DNA of 64,000 nucleotides from Desulfosporosinus sp. FKB (GCF_002196705.1 NZ_NADJ01000037.1:186001-250000); one strand, 5' to 3'. Shown: positions 7,525 through 16,753, counted from the first letter of the stretch. Made by a program: numbers and translations. The notes: a model not told the origin generated them from the letters alone.

Positions 7525-7782
7525 TTAATCTGCCCATTTAAGGAGCTGCCCATATTGCTTTTTGATTTTAACTTTTTCTTCTATCGAAACAGGATGCAAA
7601 GGCATGTTATTAATTTCGTTAATTTCTTGGAGATAAATACTCTTAATTGACCGGTTAATCCTAGCTTGGTGGCGAATCATTATTATATTATCTTTTTTAA
7701 TTCCTGAATGATTTAAAGTATTTATCCTTCTTTTGTTTCTTTTAGACCGCATCTTCTCTTGAGAACGATTTCGAGTTATCAT
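7525..7782 (-). CDS. Small basic protein downstream of zeta-like kinase
   Basis: An 85-residue protein that I do not recognise. Its first 35 residues are very rich in Arg, Lys and Asn (RSQEKMRSKRNKRR), and the C-terminal half (PLHPVSIEEKVKIKKQYGQLL) looks helical. It starts 12 bases after the stop of the zeta-toxin-like gene, so the two are probably cotranscribed. It has no resemblance to the acidic helical epsilon antitoxin. It could be an antitoxin of another type or an unrelated accessory protein. Confidence 0.5.
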   Translation of the reverse strand: MITRNRSQEKMRSKRNKRRINTLNHSGIKKDNIIMIRHQARINRSIKSIYLQEINEINNMPLHPVSIEEKVKIKKQYGQLLKWAD

Positions 7783-7794
7783 TCTATCACTCCT

Positions 7795-8754
7795 TTAATC
7801 GAAAATATTCAAAGCATCTTCACCAAATTTATCAATTACTTTTGGTTTCTCACCTTTATTTACATCTGTAGATATTTTTAGATAAGTTTTGAAATTATTA
7901 TCCTTTCTCAATCTATAATATGTAAGAACTGGATCATTGCTATAACTATCAAAGACTAATGATAAAGGAACATATCTACCTGTTTCAATAAAACGATTAA
8001 GCGCACGTAAAGTAGCTTTTCTCCTATCAAGACTTACTAAAACTAAATGAATTTCATAGCCATCACCCATAATTTTTTCTGTAAATTTCCGTATTGAATC
8101 TACGTCGTGACCAATTTTTGGAATAATCATGTTATATCCAATTGAAACACAAATTTTATACAACTCTGTAAATTGGTCATTTACCCTCATGTCCCCAAAA
8201 ATAATAGCAGAAGATTCCTCGTGTACAAGTGATGCTCCATTATCCAGGTAAAATTCAGGCAATTTTCTTTTAGCATAATCAGAGTCAAGTATAATTGCAC
8301 CGATATTATCAGCTATTGTATTAGAAATAAACGATTTGCCAGAAGCAGGTGCCCCAATTATTATATATGCTTTATTTTCTGATTTAACATTTCCATTTAA
8401 AGGCAAAGCGCCGCCATTACCCAGCCTAATATCATCGTCATTTTTGCAACGTGGCAAGGTTAATAATTCATTTATAATTTGTTCCCTAAGTTCCTTTCTA
8501 TCGCTTTCATCTCTGTAACTATGATCTCTGTAAGAGTCGTACATCAAAGTGGAACGCTTATTTGTTTTATCCAATTTTATTTCTGCGGATACAATATTAT
8601 TAACAATATCAGAGAATTGGGGATCACGTCTATTTAAATTCAATACATTTATTAAAAAGTTCTCTGTTAATAGGTTGTCAAAGAGAGGTCTCGCATAATT
8701 ACTTGACAATCCTAACCCTCCCAGAAATATTTTTAGTATATCATACATTTCCAT
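7795..8754 (-). CDS. Zeta-toxin-like P-loop kinase
   Basis: A 319-residue protein. Residues 1-110 are of unknown fold and rich in charged residues. Residues 128-300 form a P-loop kinase: Walker A GAPASGKS, then LDSDYAKRKLPEF (the DxD/R position of zeta toxins), HEESS, and RALNRFIETGRYVPLSLV, which matches the zeta R...R...GRxVP segment. Zeta toxins phosphorylate UDP-N-acetylglucosamine and arrest growth. Normally the epsilon antitoxin gene precedes zeta; here no epsilon gene is present and a small basic gene follows. Codon use is AT-rich, lower in GC than the amt genes nearby, hinting at transfer. Relation to zeta is probable; toxin activity is inference. Confidence 0.65.
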   Translation of the reverse strand: MEMYDILKIFLGGLGLSSNYARPLFDNLLTENFLINVLNLNRRDPQFSDIVNNIVSAEIKLDKTNKRSTLMYDSYRDHSYRDESDRKELREQIINELLTLPRCKNDDDIRLGNGGALPLNGNVKSENKAYIIIGAPASGKSFISNTIADNIGAIILDSDYAKRKLPEFYLDNGASLVHEESSAIIFGDMRVNDQFTELYKICVSIGYNMIIPKIGHDVDSIRKFTEKIMGDGYEIHLVLVSLDRRKATLRALNRFIETGRYVPLSLVFDSYSNDPVLTYYRLRKDNNFKTYLKISTDVNKGEKPKVIDKFGEDALNIFD

Positions 8755-9410
8755 TATTTTCTATTTTTATAATCCGAGATTTTATGAAATTACAGAAATA
8801 CTATTCCATACGCAATTATCAAAAGCTAGTTTTCTAGTATATTATTTAATATTCCACATTCTTCCTAGGTTTCCTCCTAAATTTGCAAAATTAATATTCT
8901 CTATTAACAACGAACTATCAATTCTCACAGAGGCGTACCATGTTGAAGATGACTGCTTATCATATTATTTTCGCCTTTCTCCGTCCGCACTGTGTAAGGA
9001 AGTTTCCCCTCACACTGCATTGGATCGTAATCATGAACAAAAAAGCCAGACCGACTAAACGATCTCGCTAAACTACGAGCCCCGCGGATATAGGATAAAT
9101 TACCACCCTAATCTCCACAAATTACATAAAACGACCTTTTCACAGTCTCAAGCCCCCCTTGACACTATGACCACATTTTTCCGTGTTCTATCTCTAAATA
9201 CATTATTTTCAATACGACTATGTTATTTTATGGGTACATTTAATTAACAATTCCTTAAACCTTTTAACCATTCCATATTTTTAAACGAAAAAAGGGGATG
9301 CATTTTTCAAACAATTCGGGTGCAAAACAGAAAAATCACCTCCCAAAGTGATGCTTAAACTACCCATAAACGCCGTAAAGCCCAGCATTGCTGGACTTCA
9401 TATGTTCAAA
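8755..9410. other. Intergenic region, no gene seen
   Basis: AT-rich sequence with stops in all frames and no supported gene. A weak imperfect hairpin lies near 8997-9030 and a short one (AGCCCAGCA/TGCTGGACT) near 9378-9397. The first part presumably holds the promoter of the minus-strand zeta-like gene. Confidence 0.5.
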
Positions 9411-9468
9411 AATTTGTATCAATTATTGAGTACTTATTTGTCTAATGACTCAATCTTTGATACAAATT
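9411..9468. repeat. Long inverted repeat
   Basis: AATTTGTATCAA and TTGATACAAATT form a perfect 12-bp stem, a 3x3 internal loop follows, and TTGAGT/ACTCAA extends it by 6 bp around a 16-base loop. There is no T-run that would make it a standard terminator. It may be a remnant of a small mobile element or a processed RNA structure. Confidence 0.6.
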
Positions 9469-9515
9469 AACGATGCACCTCCGCTTTTCGTCGTATTAAT
9501 ATTTCTAGTTGTCAC

Positions 9516-9556
9516 TAATAGTAAAAAAAATCAGCCAAGAGCATTAAGCCCTGGTT
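9516..9556 (-). terminator. Terminator of the amt gene
   Basis: AAAATCAGCC...TGGTTGATTTTTTT forms a hairpin 20-60 bases beyond the amt stop codon. The A-run on the plus strand gives a U-tract on the minus strand, so it probably works in both orientations. Confidence 0.75.
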
Positions 9557-9576
9557 GATTTTTTTGAAGTATATCG

Positions 9577-10791
9577 TTACAAATAAGCTGTTTCGCCGTG
9601 CAGAGTGACATCCAGTCCTTTTATTTCCACTTCCTTAGGCACACGCACAGATTCAAAGACATTTATAATTTTTAAGATAAGATAAGTTACACCAAAAGCA
9701 TAAAGAGCCGTGAAGGCAACCCCAAGTAATTGAATTATAAATTGGTGCAGATTTCCTTGAACTAGACCGCTCGTATGATTTACGCTGGATATAGCAAATA
9801 CGCCAACTAAAATAGATCCAAGAATACCGCCGACTCCATGCACTCCCCATACATCAAGAGCATCATCCCAATCAAGTTTTATGCGTATTTGAACCGCTGC
9901 ATAACAAACGCCCGCAGCCAGTAACCCGATGATAGCAGCTCCCCAAGGCCGGACATAGCCTGCAGCAGGCGTGATAGTTGCTAAGCCGGCAACTGCACCA
10001 GTAAGAACACCTAACATGGTCGGTTTTTTCTCGTGAATCCAAGAAATGACAAGCCAGGCGATCATCGCTAGTGAACCTGCAATATCGGTATTGACGCATG
10101 CTGTTGCAGCAACGCCATTTGCAGCTAACGCACTGCCGCCATTAAACCCAAACCAACCGAACCATAAAAGTCCTGTCCCCAAAGCAACAAAGGCTATGTT
10201 ATGCGGCGCAGTGCTCTCTCCTGGTTGCAAAACTCGTTTTCCAACAAAAAACACTGAGGCCAAAGCAGCAATTCCGGCAGTAACATGAACAACAATACCG
10301 CCTGCAAAATCAACAAGCCCCATTTGAGCCAGAAAGCCTCCTCCCCAGACCCAATGAGCTACGGGTATATAGACAAAAATACTCCATAATACTAAAAACT
10401 TAAGATAACTTTTAAAACTTATCCTATCGGCAAAGGCTCCAGTAATTAAAGCTGGTGTAATTACGGCAAACATCTCTTGATAAAAGAAAAATACTAGGAA
10501 AGGTATGGTTGGCCCATATGCCGGGTTTGGGGTCATGCCCACTCCGCTCAAACCAAAATATTGTAAATTACCTATAATACCATGAAAATCTTTACCAAAG
10601 GCTAGACTAAATCCCCCCAGGACCCAAATAGCCGTCACGATTCCCATAGAAACAAAGTTCTGAATCATGATTGTCAATACGTTCTTCTTTCGTACCAGGC
10701 CACCGTAAAAAAATGCTAAACCCGGGGTCATAAGACATACCAAAGCGGCACTTATTAAAACAAACGCCGTATCCCCTGTATTAATCATCAT
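9577..10791 (-). CDS. amt: Ammonium transporter Amt
   Basis: A 404-residue Amt/MEP/Rh channel with about eleven membrane helices. Recognisable are FFYGGLVRKKNVLTIM in helix 1-2, the twin-histidine motifs DFAGGIVVHVTAG and VHGVGG, and WFGWFGFNGGSA. The ATG pair at 10791 follows GGGAGGATT. No glnK gene is adjacent, which is unusual because bacterial amt is often paired with one. Instead a NarL-type response regulator and an Amt-histidine kinase fusion lie directly upstream, 124 bases away, in the same orientation, so this gene is the likely target of that system. The protein conducts ammonium into the cell under nitrogen limitation. Confidence 0.95.
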   Translation of the reverse strand: MMINTGDTAFVLISAALVCLMTPGLAFFYGGLVRKKNVLTIMIQNFVSMGIVTAIWVLGGFSLAFGKDFHGIIGNLQYFGLSGVGMTPNPAYGPTIPFLVFFFYQEMFAVITPALITGAFADRISFKSYLKFLVLWSIFVYIPVAHWVWGGGFLAQMGLVDFAGGIVVHVTAGIAALASVFFVGKRVLQPGESTAPHNIAFVALGTGLLWFGWFGFNGGSALAANGVAATACVNTDIAGSLAMIAWLVISWIHEKKPTMLGVLTGAVAGLATITPAAGYVRPWGAAIIGLLAAGVCYAAVQIRIKLDWDDALDVWGVHGVGGILGSILVGVFAISSVNHTSGLVQGNLHQFIIQLLGVAFTALYAFGVTYLILKIINVFESVRVPKEVEIKGLDVTLHGETAYL

Positions 10792-10914
10792 AATCCTCCC
10801 ATTTATTAATTTTTAAAGTCAAATAAATCTTAAACTAAAACGGAGGATTAATTAATACAGGATTTACTGTATTATACGGCAATTTTCACTGTATTTAATT
10901 TTCACTCAATGAAA

Positions 10915-11562
10915 TTATAGCTCAATGATATGATTTCGAACTGCATATAAAACTAAATCCGCCAGGCTTTTAAATTCCAGTTTATGCATGATATTAGACC
11001 TATGAGTTTCTACGGTTTTCAAACTCAAATTTAACATGTTGGCTATTTGTTTGTTACTGTTTCCTTCCGCAAGAAGTTGGATTATTTCTCTTTCTCTTGA
11101 AGAAATAAGTTCATCTGGCTCCCCTTTTTTAAGATTAAAATTCTTCACAAAGCCGGCAACGACTGTGGAAGTGATATCTGTTGAAAGATATATTCCACCT
11201 GATTGTACTATTCTAATAGCCTTTAATAATTCTTCGAGGGCATTATCCTTTAAAACATAGCCACTAACCTGAGACTGATAGGCCCGAGCTACAAATTCTT
11301 CATTTTTATGCATAGTTAAGATTATTATTTTTATTTCCGGGCAATCTCTTTTAATTCGTTCAGCCACTTCCAAACCATTAAGCCGGGGAAGGGAAATATC
11401 AAGAATAGCGATATCCGGCTTTAAGCGTAGAATTTCATGTAGTGCCATCTGCCCATCAGGGGCCTCACCAATTATTTCTATATCATTTTCTTGCTGGAGT
11501 AAAATAAGTAATGATTCTCGGAGTATTTTATGATCATCTGCTAAAAATACTTTAATATTCAA
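10915..11562 (-). CDS. NarL/FixJ-type response regulator
   Basis: A 215-residue regulator. The N-terminal receiver has the acidic pair FLADDH near residue 9, phosphoacceptor Asp in AILDISLP near residue 55 and the Lys of VLKDNA near residue 105. The C-terminal LuxR-type helix-turn-helix (SSREREIIQLLAEG, KTVETHRSNIMHKL) occupies about residues 150-213. Its start overlaps the end of the sensor kinase gene by 11 bases, so they are translationally coupled. It probably binds upstream of amt (gap 10792-10914), though no operator could be assigned. Confidence 0.92.
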   Translation of the reverse strand: MNIKVFLADDHKILRESLLILLQQENDIEIIGEAPDGQMALHEILRLKPDIAILDISLPRLNGLEVAERIKRDCPEIKIIILTMHKNEEFVARAYQSQVSGYVLKDNALEELLKAIRIVQSGGIYLSTDITSTVVAGFVKNFNLKKGEPDELISSREREIIQLLAEGNSNKQIANMLNLSLKTVETHRSNIMHKLEFKSLADLVLYAVRNHIIEL

Positions 11563-13483
11563 ATGGCACCTCCATCATCAATGAAGTTCCTTGGTCCTCT
11601 GCCGTTATAATCTGAAGCCTCCCGCCCAGCATTTGTAATCTTTCCTGAATCGAATTCAATCCCAAACCAGTATGCACTCCATCAGCTTCAAAACCTACTC
11701 CATTATCGCTGACTTGAAACAAGTACAAATTCTTTTTAAGCTCTACAAAATTAACCTTTACCATGGTTGCGTGAGCATGTTTTAAGATATTTGTTAAACA
11801 TTCCTGAATTACTCGATAAATATTCAAGATCGCAGCATCCTCCCAAGACGGCATTTCCGATAATAAATTGAATTCTGATTTGATCCCTGTAGTCTTTTCA
11901 AAGTTCTTTATTAATACTTCAATTGCAGTATTAAGACCCTTTTCACTTAAAAAAGCTGGCTTTAAATTAAATAGCACAGCCCTAATATCCTCAATAGTCT
12001 GGGTTGCAAGGCTAACAGTTCCTTCAACCTGATTACTTAATCCATTATCTTTGTACTCTGTTTTAACCCTATTGGCAATCATACCTAATTGCAATTTTAA
12101 AGCTGCCAAGGATTGGCCAACCCCATCATGAATATCTCTAGCCAACTTAATCCGTTCATGTTCCTGCGTTTCCACCAAAAGTTTAGCCTGTTTCTGCAAT
12201 AATTGATTTTGAGCATGAATTTTAAGGTTGAGATCTTGTGTTAAATTTTCATAATGTGTCATCTTCAAATAGTCTTGCCATGAATAAATATCAGCAAATT
12301 CAACAATGTTTAACCCTTTGTCTTCTTCTTCTTCGGTTACCCTCAAGCCAAGTGTTTTTTTAATTGTATAAAACAATAACAGTCCTAAACCAAAAGCCCA
12401 GACAAAATTAAGTATCACCCCTGATACCTGAACTAGTATCTTAACTATACGTGTTTGGCCTCCAAGAAATTCTGCGGGAGTAAATAAAGCTAATAATATG
12501 GTCCCAGCAGCACCTCCAAAACCGTGAATAGGTACTGCACCCACAGCATCATCTAATCCTAGTTTTTCTAGCAATAAGCTAGCTAAAACAACGACCGCCC
12601 CTGCGATAAACCCTACCATAACCGCTTGAAAAGGATAAAGATAATTAGACCCAGCCGTTATCGCCACTAATCCACCCAAGGCGCCAGAGAAAACAGCTTC
12701 CATATAACTATGATCTTTTATAAAGATACTGGTTGTCAATACAGCGCCAGCAACACCTGCTGCTGCCGAAAAATTAGTATTTAAGAGGATTAGCCCAACT
12801 CGATCATTAAATTCCAAAAGGCTTCCTCCATTAAACCCAAACCAACTAAACCATAAAATAAATGTTCCTAGTACAGCAAAAGGTATATTTGATCTTCCTA
12901 ATTTCTTAATTTTCCCATGAGCATCCCATTTGTCCTTACGCGGTCCCACAATAATGATTCCTGCTAAAGAGACCCAGCCCGCAGTGCAATGTACGACTGT
13001 AGCTCCAGCAAAGTCCATAAATCCCATCTGTTTCAGCCAGGCTGACTGATTGGTATACAAGTCTGCCCACACCCAATGCCCATATAAAGGATAAATTAAT
13101 CCTGCCAGAAAAACGTCGGCAATTAATAGAGGTAAAAGTCGGGTTCTCTCTGTCATACTCCCGGATACAATAGTTACCGCTGTTCCAGCAAACATTAATT
13201 CAAAAAACACAAAAACAAAGCCCAGAGAATTATGCGCTTGAAATAGGTTATTGAGAAACCAGAAATTGCTGCCAAAGAACGCCCAATGACTGTTTCCGAA
13301 CATAAGTGCAAATCCTATAAAGCAATAAACTAAAGTTGTAATGACAAATGTAATGATATTTTCAATGGCTACGCTAATTACATTTTTTGATTGAATGAAG
13401 CCAACTTCATAACAGACAAACCCCGCTTGCATAAAGAAAACAAAACATGCACTGACAATAATCCATAAATGATTAATACTCAT
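11552..13483 (-). CDS. Amt-histidine kinase fusion (ammonium sensor kinase)
   Basis: A 643-residue fusion. Residues 1-385 form an Amt domain with eleven predicted membrane helices and both conserved histidines (TVVHCTAG, PIHGFGG). A coiled-coil linker follows (about 400-435). A HisKA_3 dimerisation domain with the phospho-His in LARDIHDGVGQSL lies near 445, and a HATPase_c domain contains IQECLTNILKHAHA, DNGVGF and TGLGLNSIQERL. Amt-kinase fusions are known, for example Ks-Amt5 of Kuenenia; this one uses a NarX/LiaS-type kinase core. It presumably senses external ammonium and phosphorylates the overlapping regulator. The ATG is at 13483. Confidence 0.93.
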   Translation of the reverse strand: MSINHLWIIVSACFVFFMQAGFVCYEVGFIQSKNVISVAIENIITFVITTLVYCFIGFALMFGNSHWAFFGSNFWFLNNLFQAHNSLGFVFVFFELMFAGTAVTIVSGSMTERTRLLPLLIADVFLAGLIYPLYGHWVWADLYTNQSAWLKQMGFMDFAGATVVHCTAGWVSLAGIIIVGPRKDKWDAHGKIKKLGRSNIPFAVLGTFILWFSWFGFNGGSLLEFNDRVGLILLNTNFSAAAGVAGAVLTTSIFIKDHSYMEAVFSGALGGLVAITAGSNYLYPFQAVMVGFIAGAVVVLASLLLEKLGLDDAVGAVPIHGFGGAAGTILLALFTPAEFLGGQTRIVKILVQVSGVILNFVWAFGLGLLLFYTIKKTLGLRVTEEEEDKGLNIVEFADIYSWQDYLKMTHYENLTQDLNLKIHAQNQLLQKQAKLLVETQEHERIKLARDIHDGVGQSLAALKLQLGMIANRVKTEYKDNGLSNQVEGTVSLATQTIEDIRAVLFNLKPAFLSEKGLNTAIEVLIKNFEKTTGIKSEFNLLSEMPSWEDAAILNIYRVIQECLTNILKHAHATMVKVNFVELKKNLYLFQVSDNGVGFEADGVHTGLGLNSIQERLQMLGGRLQIITAEDQGTSLMMEVPFEY

Positions 13484-14342
13484 GTCTTATATTTCACTCC
13501 AACATAAACATTAAAAATTCACAAAAAGGTTATCCATGTAATGGAATGGAATGGATTAGTAAGATTACATTTCGCTTTATAATTAGCTTATCAGGAAGCA
13601 TTTCACTAAACATCCGAAATCATTATAGTCCTTTATCATCTCCAGCAATTTAATAAATATCCAAAACTATCTTTACAAACGACTTAATGCCTAACTGTAT
13701 AATATTAGCCCTCTCTAGCATTTTCATCCCATGACGTTTAGAAAATCCACAGTCAGATCATCAAATTGATCTGGCTGTGGATTTATTATATTCACTGGTC
13801 CTTTCAAGACTAGTATTAAAACATAATCTAAATTATCATTGCTATTTCCATTAACATCAAGCCTTAAGGCACCATTGACCCTATGCCGCATTATTGAGCG
13901 TTTTTAGGCCTGTTTACCTTAAATTTGTTAAGAAAATATTTGGACATATTTTCATTTAATTCCGTATATTCTCAGGCTATACAACCAGCACCACAGGCGT
14001 CTTTATAGTTCTGATTCTTTGACAAGTCACGGTCTCAACGTGCCTCGGGTTGCCAAAATGTCGGCTTTGAAAACACATAACTTCTTATAATGACGGTTTA
14101 TTGTTTTGTCCCAAACTGTTCCATTAATACATCTTGTTGTGGTCAAACTTCTCCAGCCAAATCTCTTTAAGTATTCCGAAATCTTCGCCCGTGCCGCATC
14201 TGTGATGCCTCAATTACCTGCAATAAAAATGCAAAAAGAGCGCCAAAAAACGCTCTGTAAAATTTACCTCGCACGGTTTCCATCACACAAATTTCTGACC
14301 ACGCAAGACTTGGTACTTCTCGCCTCTTATCTTGTTAACTAT
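13484..14342. other. Intergenic region with decayed coding traces
   Basis: The first 250 bases probably hold the promoter of the sensor kinase. On the minus strand between about 14050 and 14218 one frame stays open (GITDAARAKISEYLKRFGW ... TTTRCINGTVWDKTINRHY) with no start codon. It may be a remnant of a lost gene that I do not recognise. A short hairpin GAGCG/CGCTC lies near 14238-14255. Confidence 0.4.
13743..13786. terminator. Bidirectional terminator-like hairpin
   Basis: AATCCACAGtCAGATCA and TGATCTGgCTGTGGATT pair almost perfectly around a short loop. The stem is flanked by A and T runs. No gene ends close by, so its original partner may have been lost. Confidence 0.6.
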
Positions 14343-14543
14343 TCAGTGAAAATACCTAAAAAGAACAAGACCAAAAGGCACCAAAATAAAAACCCACGAA
14401 ATTGGGTTTGCCCAGTTTAATGTCCAACCGATTCCGAGGGCTTTAGGAACAAAAATATTGGAATCCTCTTTGTTATAGTAAATGACACCATGTTCTTTTC
14501 TATACTCTTCAATTTCTTTATTTGTCCATTTTCTCCCAGCCAT
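14343..14543 (-). CDS. DUF5808 domain small membrane protein
   Basis: A 66-residue protein starting at ATG 14543, after AAAGGGGAT. The central YYNKEDSNIFVPKALGIGWTLNWANP is the DUF5808 signature, here followed by one hydrophobic helix (SWVFILVPFGLVLF). The domain often occurs in small membrane proteins of Firmicutes and its function is unknown. The gene stands alone. The upstream in-frame ATG at 14567 has no ribosome binding site and was not used. Confidence 0.8.
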   Translation of the reverse strand: MAGRKWTNKEIEEYRKEHGVIYYNKEDSNIFVPKALGIGWTLNWANPISWVFILVPFGLVLFRYFH

Positions 14544-14894
14544 CTTTAAATCCCCTTTAATTAGCATCTCAAATCATAATACTACAAAAGTCCCCACCAG
14601 CATACGTCCAAAACGATCGTGGCGCAACACTCCCCATCTGACGCATCCCTTCAGCTTCCCTGTTCGGTGAGCGTCTTTGGCTAGGTAAGGACATCCCACA
14701 GGATTAGTTGTTGTTTTTTTCCCTCCAGCTCGATGGGCTACTTCCGGTGCCAGCACCTCCACTTCGACTCACAGCTAGCCTTTATTCGATGCGGCTTCTT
14801 GAACTTGGCAAGGGGGGCAAGTGGCGTGGGGTGGTAGTTTGATATCGGTTGAGGTCGGAATGAATAAAAAATATCTTGAGTTTGGAGGCCGTCA
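14544..14894. repeat. Intergenic repeat copy R3 and flanks
   Basis: GC-richer than its neighbours and without a credible gene. Bases 14754-14850 contain the longest copy of a degenerate dispersed repeat: a CACCTCCACTTCGACT part, CAGCTAGCCTTTATTCGATG, then CTTCTTGAACTTGGC and GGGCAAGTGGCG. Related pieces occur near 25925, 39369, 40040, 40870, 49160 and 59430. Confidence 0.45.
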
Positions 14895-15506
14895 TTAATC
14901 ATTTATTCCCCTGTTAGCGTGGACCGTGTAATATCTCATTATGGGTTTTGATTTGGACCTTCTTTCTACTTCAACAAAACCAGCTTTTTCAAAAGCAGAA
15001 GGAATGCCTGTCCACTCAAAGGCATCTGGAACTTGGTCTCCGTATGGTACAACTGGATAGCCTTCGATTATCTTAACATTGTTAAGCTCGCAGTATTTTA
15101 TAACCCCGTTTAATAATTCAGTAGATATACCTTTTCTCCTTAAGTATTTTGCAATAAAGAAACAGGTTACAGACCAAACTAGTTCATTATCAATTCTTTT
15201 TAAAACTCGTGAATTTTCGAGTCTTGAATATTCTTCCCTCGGCGCAACTGCACACCATCCAATTGGTTCATTATTCATATATGCCAAAACGCCTGTTTTC
15301 CTATTCTGTTCAACCAGTGTTTTCATAGCCATTCTATTTTGATTACCTTTTTGACGCTCAAAGTCAGATCTTTTTAAACGCCATGACATGCACCAACAGC
15401 CACCACATGCTCCTCGTTCTCCAAATAGGATCTCAAAATCGTTCCAACGAGTAGAATCTAAAGGGTAAATCTCTAAGTCCAACTCTTTGTTTGAATAGAG
15501 AAGCAT
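14895..15506 (-). CDS. GNAT family N-acetyltransferase
   Basis: A 203-residue acetyltransferase. The N-terminal part has GERGACGGCWCMSWRL, a Cys-rich stretch typical of one GNAT subgroup. The acetyl-CoA loop region is around FFIAKYLRRKGISTELL (residues 120-136), and the C-terminus has IIEGYPVVPYG and AFEKAGFVEVERR. The ATG follows AAAGGAAAGGACTT. The substrate is unknown. A C-terminal fragment of a related enzyme is fused into a pseudogene at 48557. Confidence 0.85.
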   Translation of the reverse strand: MLLYSNKELDLEIYPLDSTRWNDFEILFGERGACGGCWCMSWRLKRSDFERQKGNQNRMAMKTLVEQNRKTGVLAYMNNEPIGWCAVAPREEYSRLENSRVLKRIDNELVWSVTCFFIAKYLRRKGISTELLNGVIKYCELNNVKIIEGYPVVPYGDQVPDAFEWTGIPSAFEKAGFVEVERRSKSKPIMRYYTVHANRGIND

Positions 15507-15592
15507 AATAAGTCCTTTCCTTTGCTACCTGCCGTTTGAAGATTGATATATAACAACGTGTTTAAGGGCAAAACTTGATCCAAAAAGCAGGA

Positions 15593-16138
15593 TTAAGTGG
15601 TTCTCAACACCGTGATAAATCCCTCAAGTATTTGGTGACTAATACTAAAACCCTTACTCAAATAGAATTTTAACGCATTATTGTTCCCATTTGACACAAA
15701 GATAAACACATCATTTATTGACTTAAATGAATTTAACCAATCCATGGACCTTTCAAAAAGAACGCTACCGATGCCAGCATTTCGATAAGCGTCTTTAATA
15801 AAAAACTGGGACAAACAGCCCACATCAGCATTTTTAACCGAATCAAAATCAAAGAAAGAGTCACATTGCAAAGTTGCAAAGCCACCCGAATATATCTTTT
15901 TGGGCGAGATATTGCTGTAAGCATATCCAACAATATCGTTATTCTCTTTAGCTATAACTATATAATTAGCCTTTGCACTCTTTACGGATGGAATTACCCT
16001 ACTCTCAAAGCACATGTTATCAAAAAACTCAGGGTGAATTTGTGCTTTAGATTTTTGATAAGCCATTAAATCATTGCATAAATCCTTAATACAAATTGTA
16101 TTATCTTCGGTAATTACTTCATAACGGATACTACTCAT
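15593..16138 (-). CDS. GNAT family N-acetyltransferase
   Basis: A 181-residue acetyltransferase. Motif A (acetyl-CoA pyrophosphate loop) reads FFIKDAYRNAGIGSVLFERSM near residues 112-132. Motif B is NNNALKFYLSKGF near residues 152-164. The ATG is preceded by GAAAGGAATATTTA. It lies 57 bases after the AdaA gene on the same strand and may be cotranscribed with it. The substrate cannot be predicted. Confidence 0.85.
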   Translation of the reverse strand: MSSIRYEVITEDNTICIKDLCNDLMAYQKSKAQIHPEFFDNMCFESRVIPSVKSAKANYIVIAKENNDIVGYAYSNISPKKIYSGGFATLQCDSFFDFDSVKNADVGCLSQFFIKDAYRNAGIGSVLFERSMDWLNSFKSINDVFIFVSNGNNNALKFYLSKGFSISHQILEGFITVLRTT

Positions 16139-16195
16139 TAAATATTCCTTTCAATAACAAAAATTATGAAACCCGGTTATGCTCTCCAAAATCAT

Positions 16196-16753
16196 TTAAA
16201 TTCTTTCTCTTAATTCTTTTGGAGTCAATCCAATCTGCTCCTTGAAGCATTTATAAAAGTTAGACAAACTTATAAAGCCAGTCAAGTGGGCAATCTCAAG
16301 AATATTTAAATCTTGTTGGCCTAATAATTCAATAGCTTTGTCAACTCTTAATTTAGTTATATATTGGGTGGGAGTTATACCATATTGTCCTTTAAAGAGT
16401 CTAGCAAAGTGGTTTGAACTAATACCAAGTTGTTTTGAAAAATGATTCAAGTTTATTTCTTTACTAAAATTATTATTAAAAAACTCCGTAGCTTCTTTTA
16501 CCAATTCTAAATCCGGCATAACTATTTTGTCCGGACAGCACCTTTTACAAGGGCGAAATCCTGCCTCTATGGCAATTGTCGCATTCTTAAAGAAAACTAC
16601 ATTTGTTCTTACGGGTATTTTTGATTTACATGAAGGCCGGCAAAAGATTTCCGTTGTCGTTACCCCATACAAAAATATATCATCATAGTTTTTATCACAG
16701 TTCACAACTGCTCGCCATTTTTCATCATCCGATATTTGTATAACCTTGGTCAT
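16196..16753 (-). CDS. adaA: AdaA-type methylphosphotriester-DNA methyltransferase and AraC regulator
   Basis: A 185-residue protein. Residues 1-75 form the Ada zinc domain with the four Cys ligands in FCRPSC and CKRCC; the first Cys takes a methyl group from DNA phosphotriesters. Residues 85-185 are an AraC-type double helix-turn-helix (LGISSNHFARLFKGQYGITP, SLSNFYKCFKEQIGLTPKEL). No O6-methylguanine methyltransferase domain or adjacent ogt gene is present, as in the split AdaA/AdaB arrangement of Bacillus. The start ATG follows AAGGAGAA. The CCG-domain gene lies 17 bases upstream, probably in the same transcript. Confidence 0.9.
   Translation of the reverse strand: MTKVIQISDDEKWRAVVNCDKNYDDIFLYGVTTTEIFCRPSCKSKIPVRTNVVFFKNATIAIEAGFRPCKRCCPDKIVMPDLELVKEATEFFNNNFSKEINLNHFSKQLGISSNHFARLFKGQYGITPTQYITKLRVDKAIELLGQQDLNILEIAHLTGFISLSNFYKCFKEQIGLTPKELRERI

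Noticed and set aside
14106-14420. Open frame of 104 codons on the plus strand
   Set aside because: Low-complexity Lys-rich end, no ribosome binding site, and it runs into the well supported DUF5808 gene on the other strand.
14574-14762. Open frame of 62 codons on the minus strand
   Set aside because: It lies in the GC-rich dispersed repeat, has no ribosome binding site and no recognisable domain.
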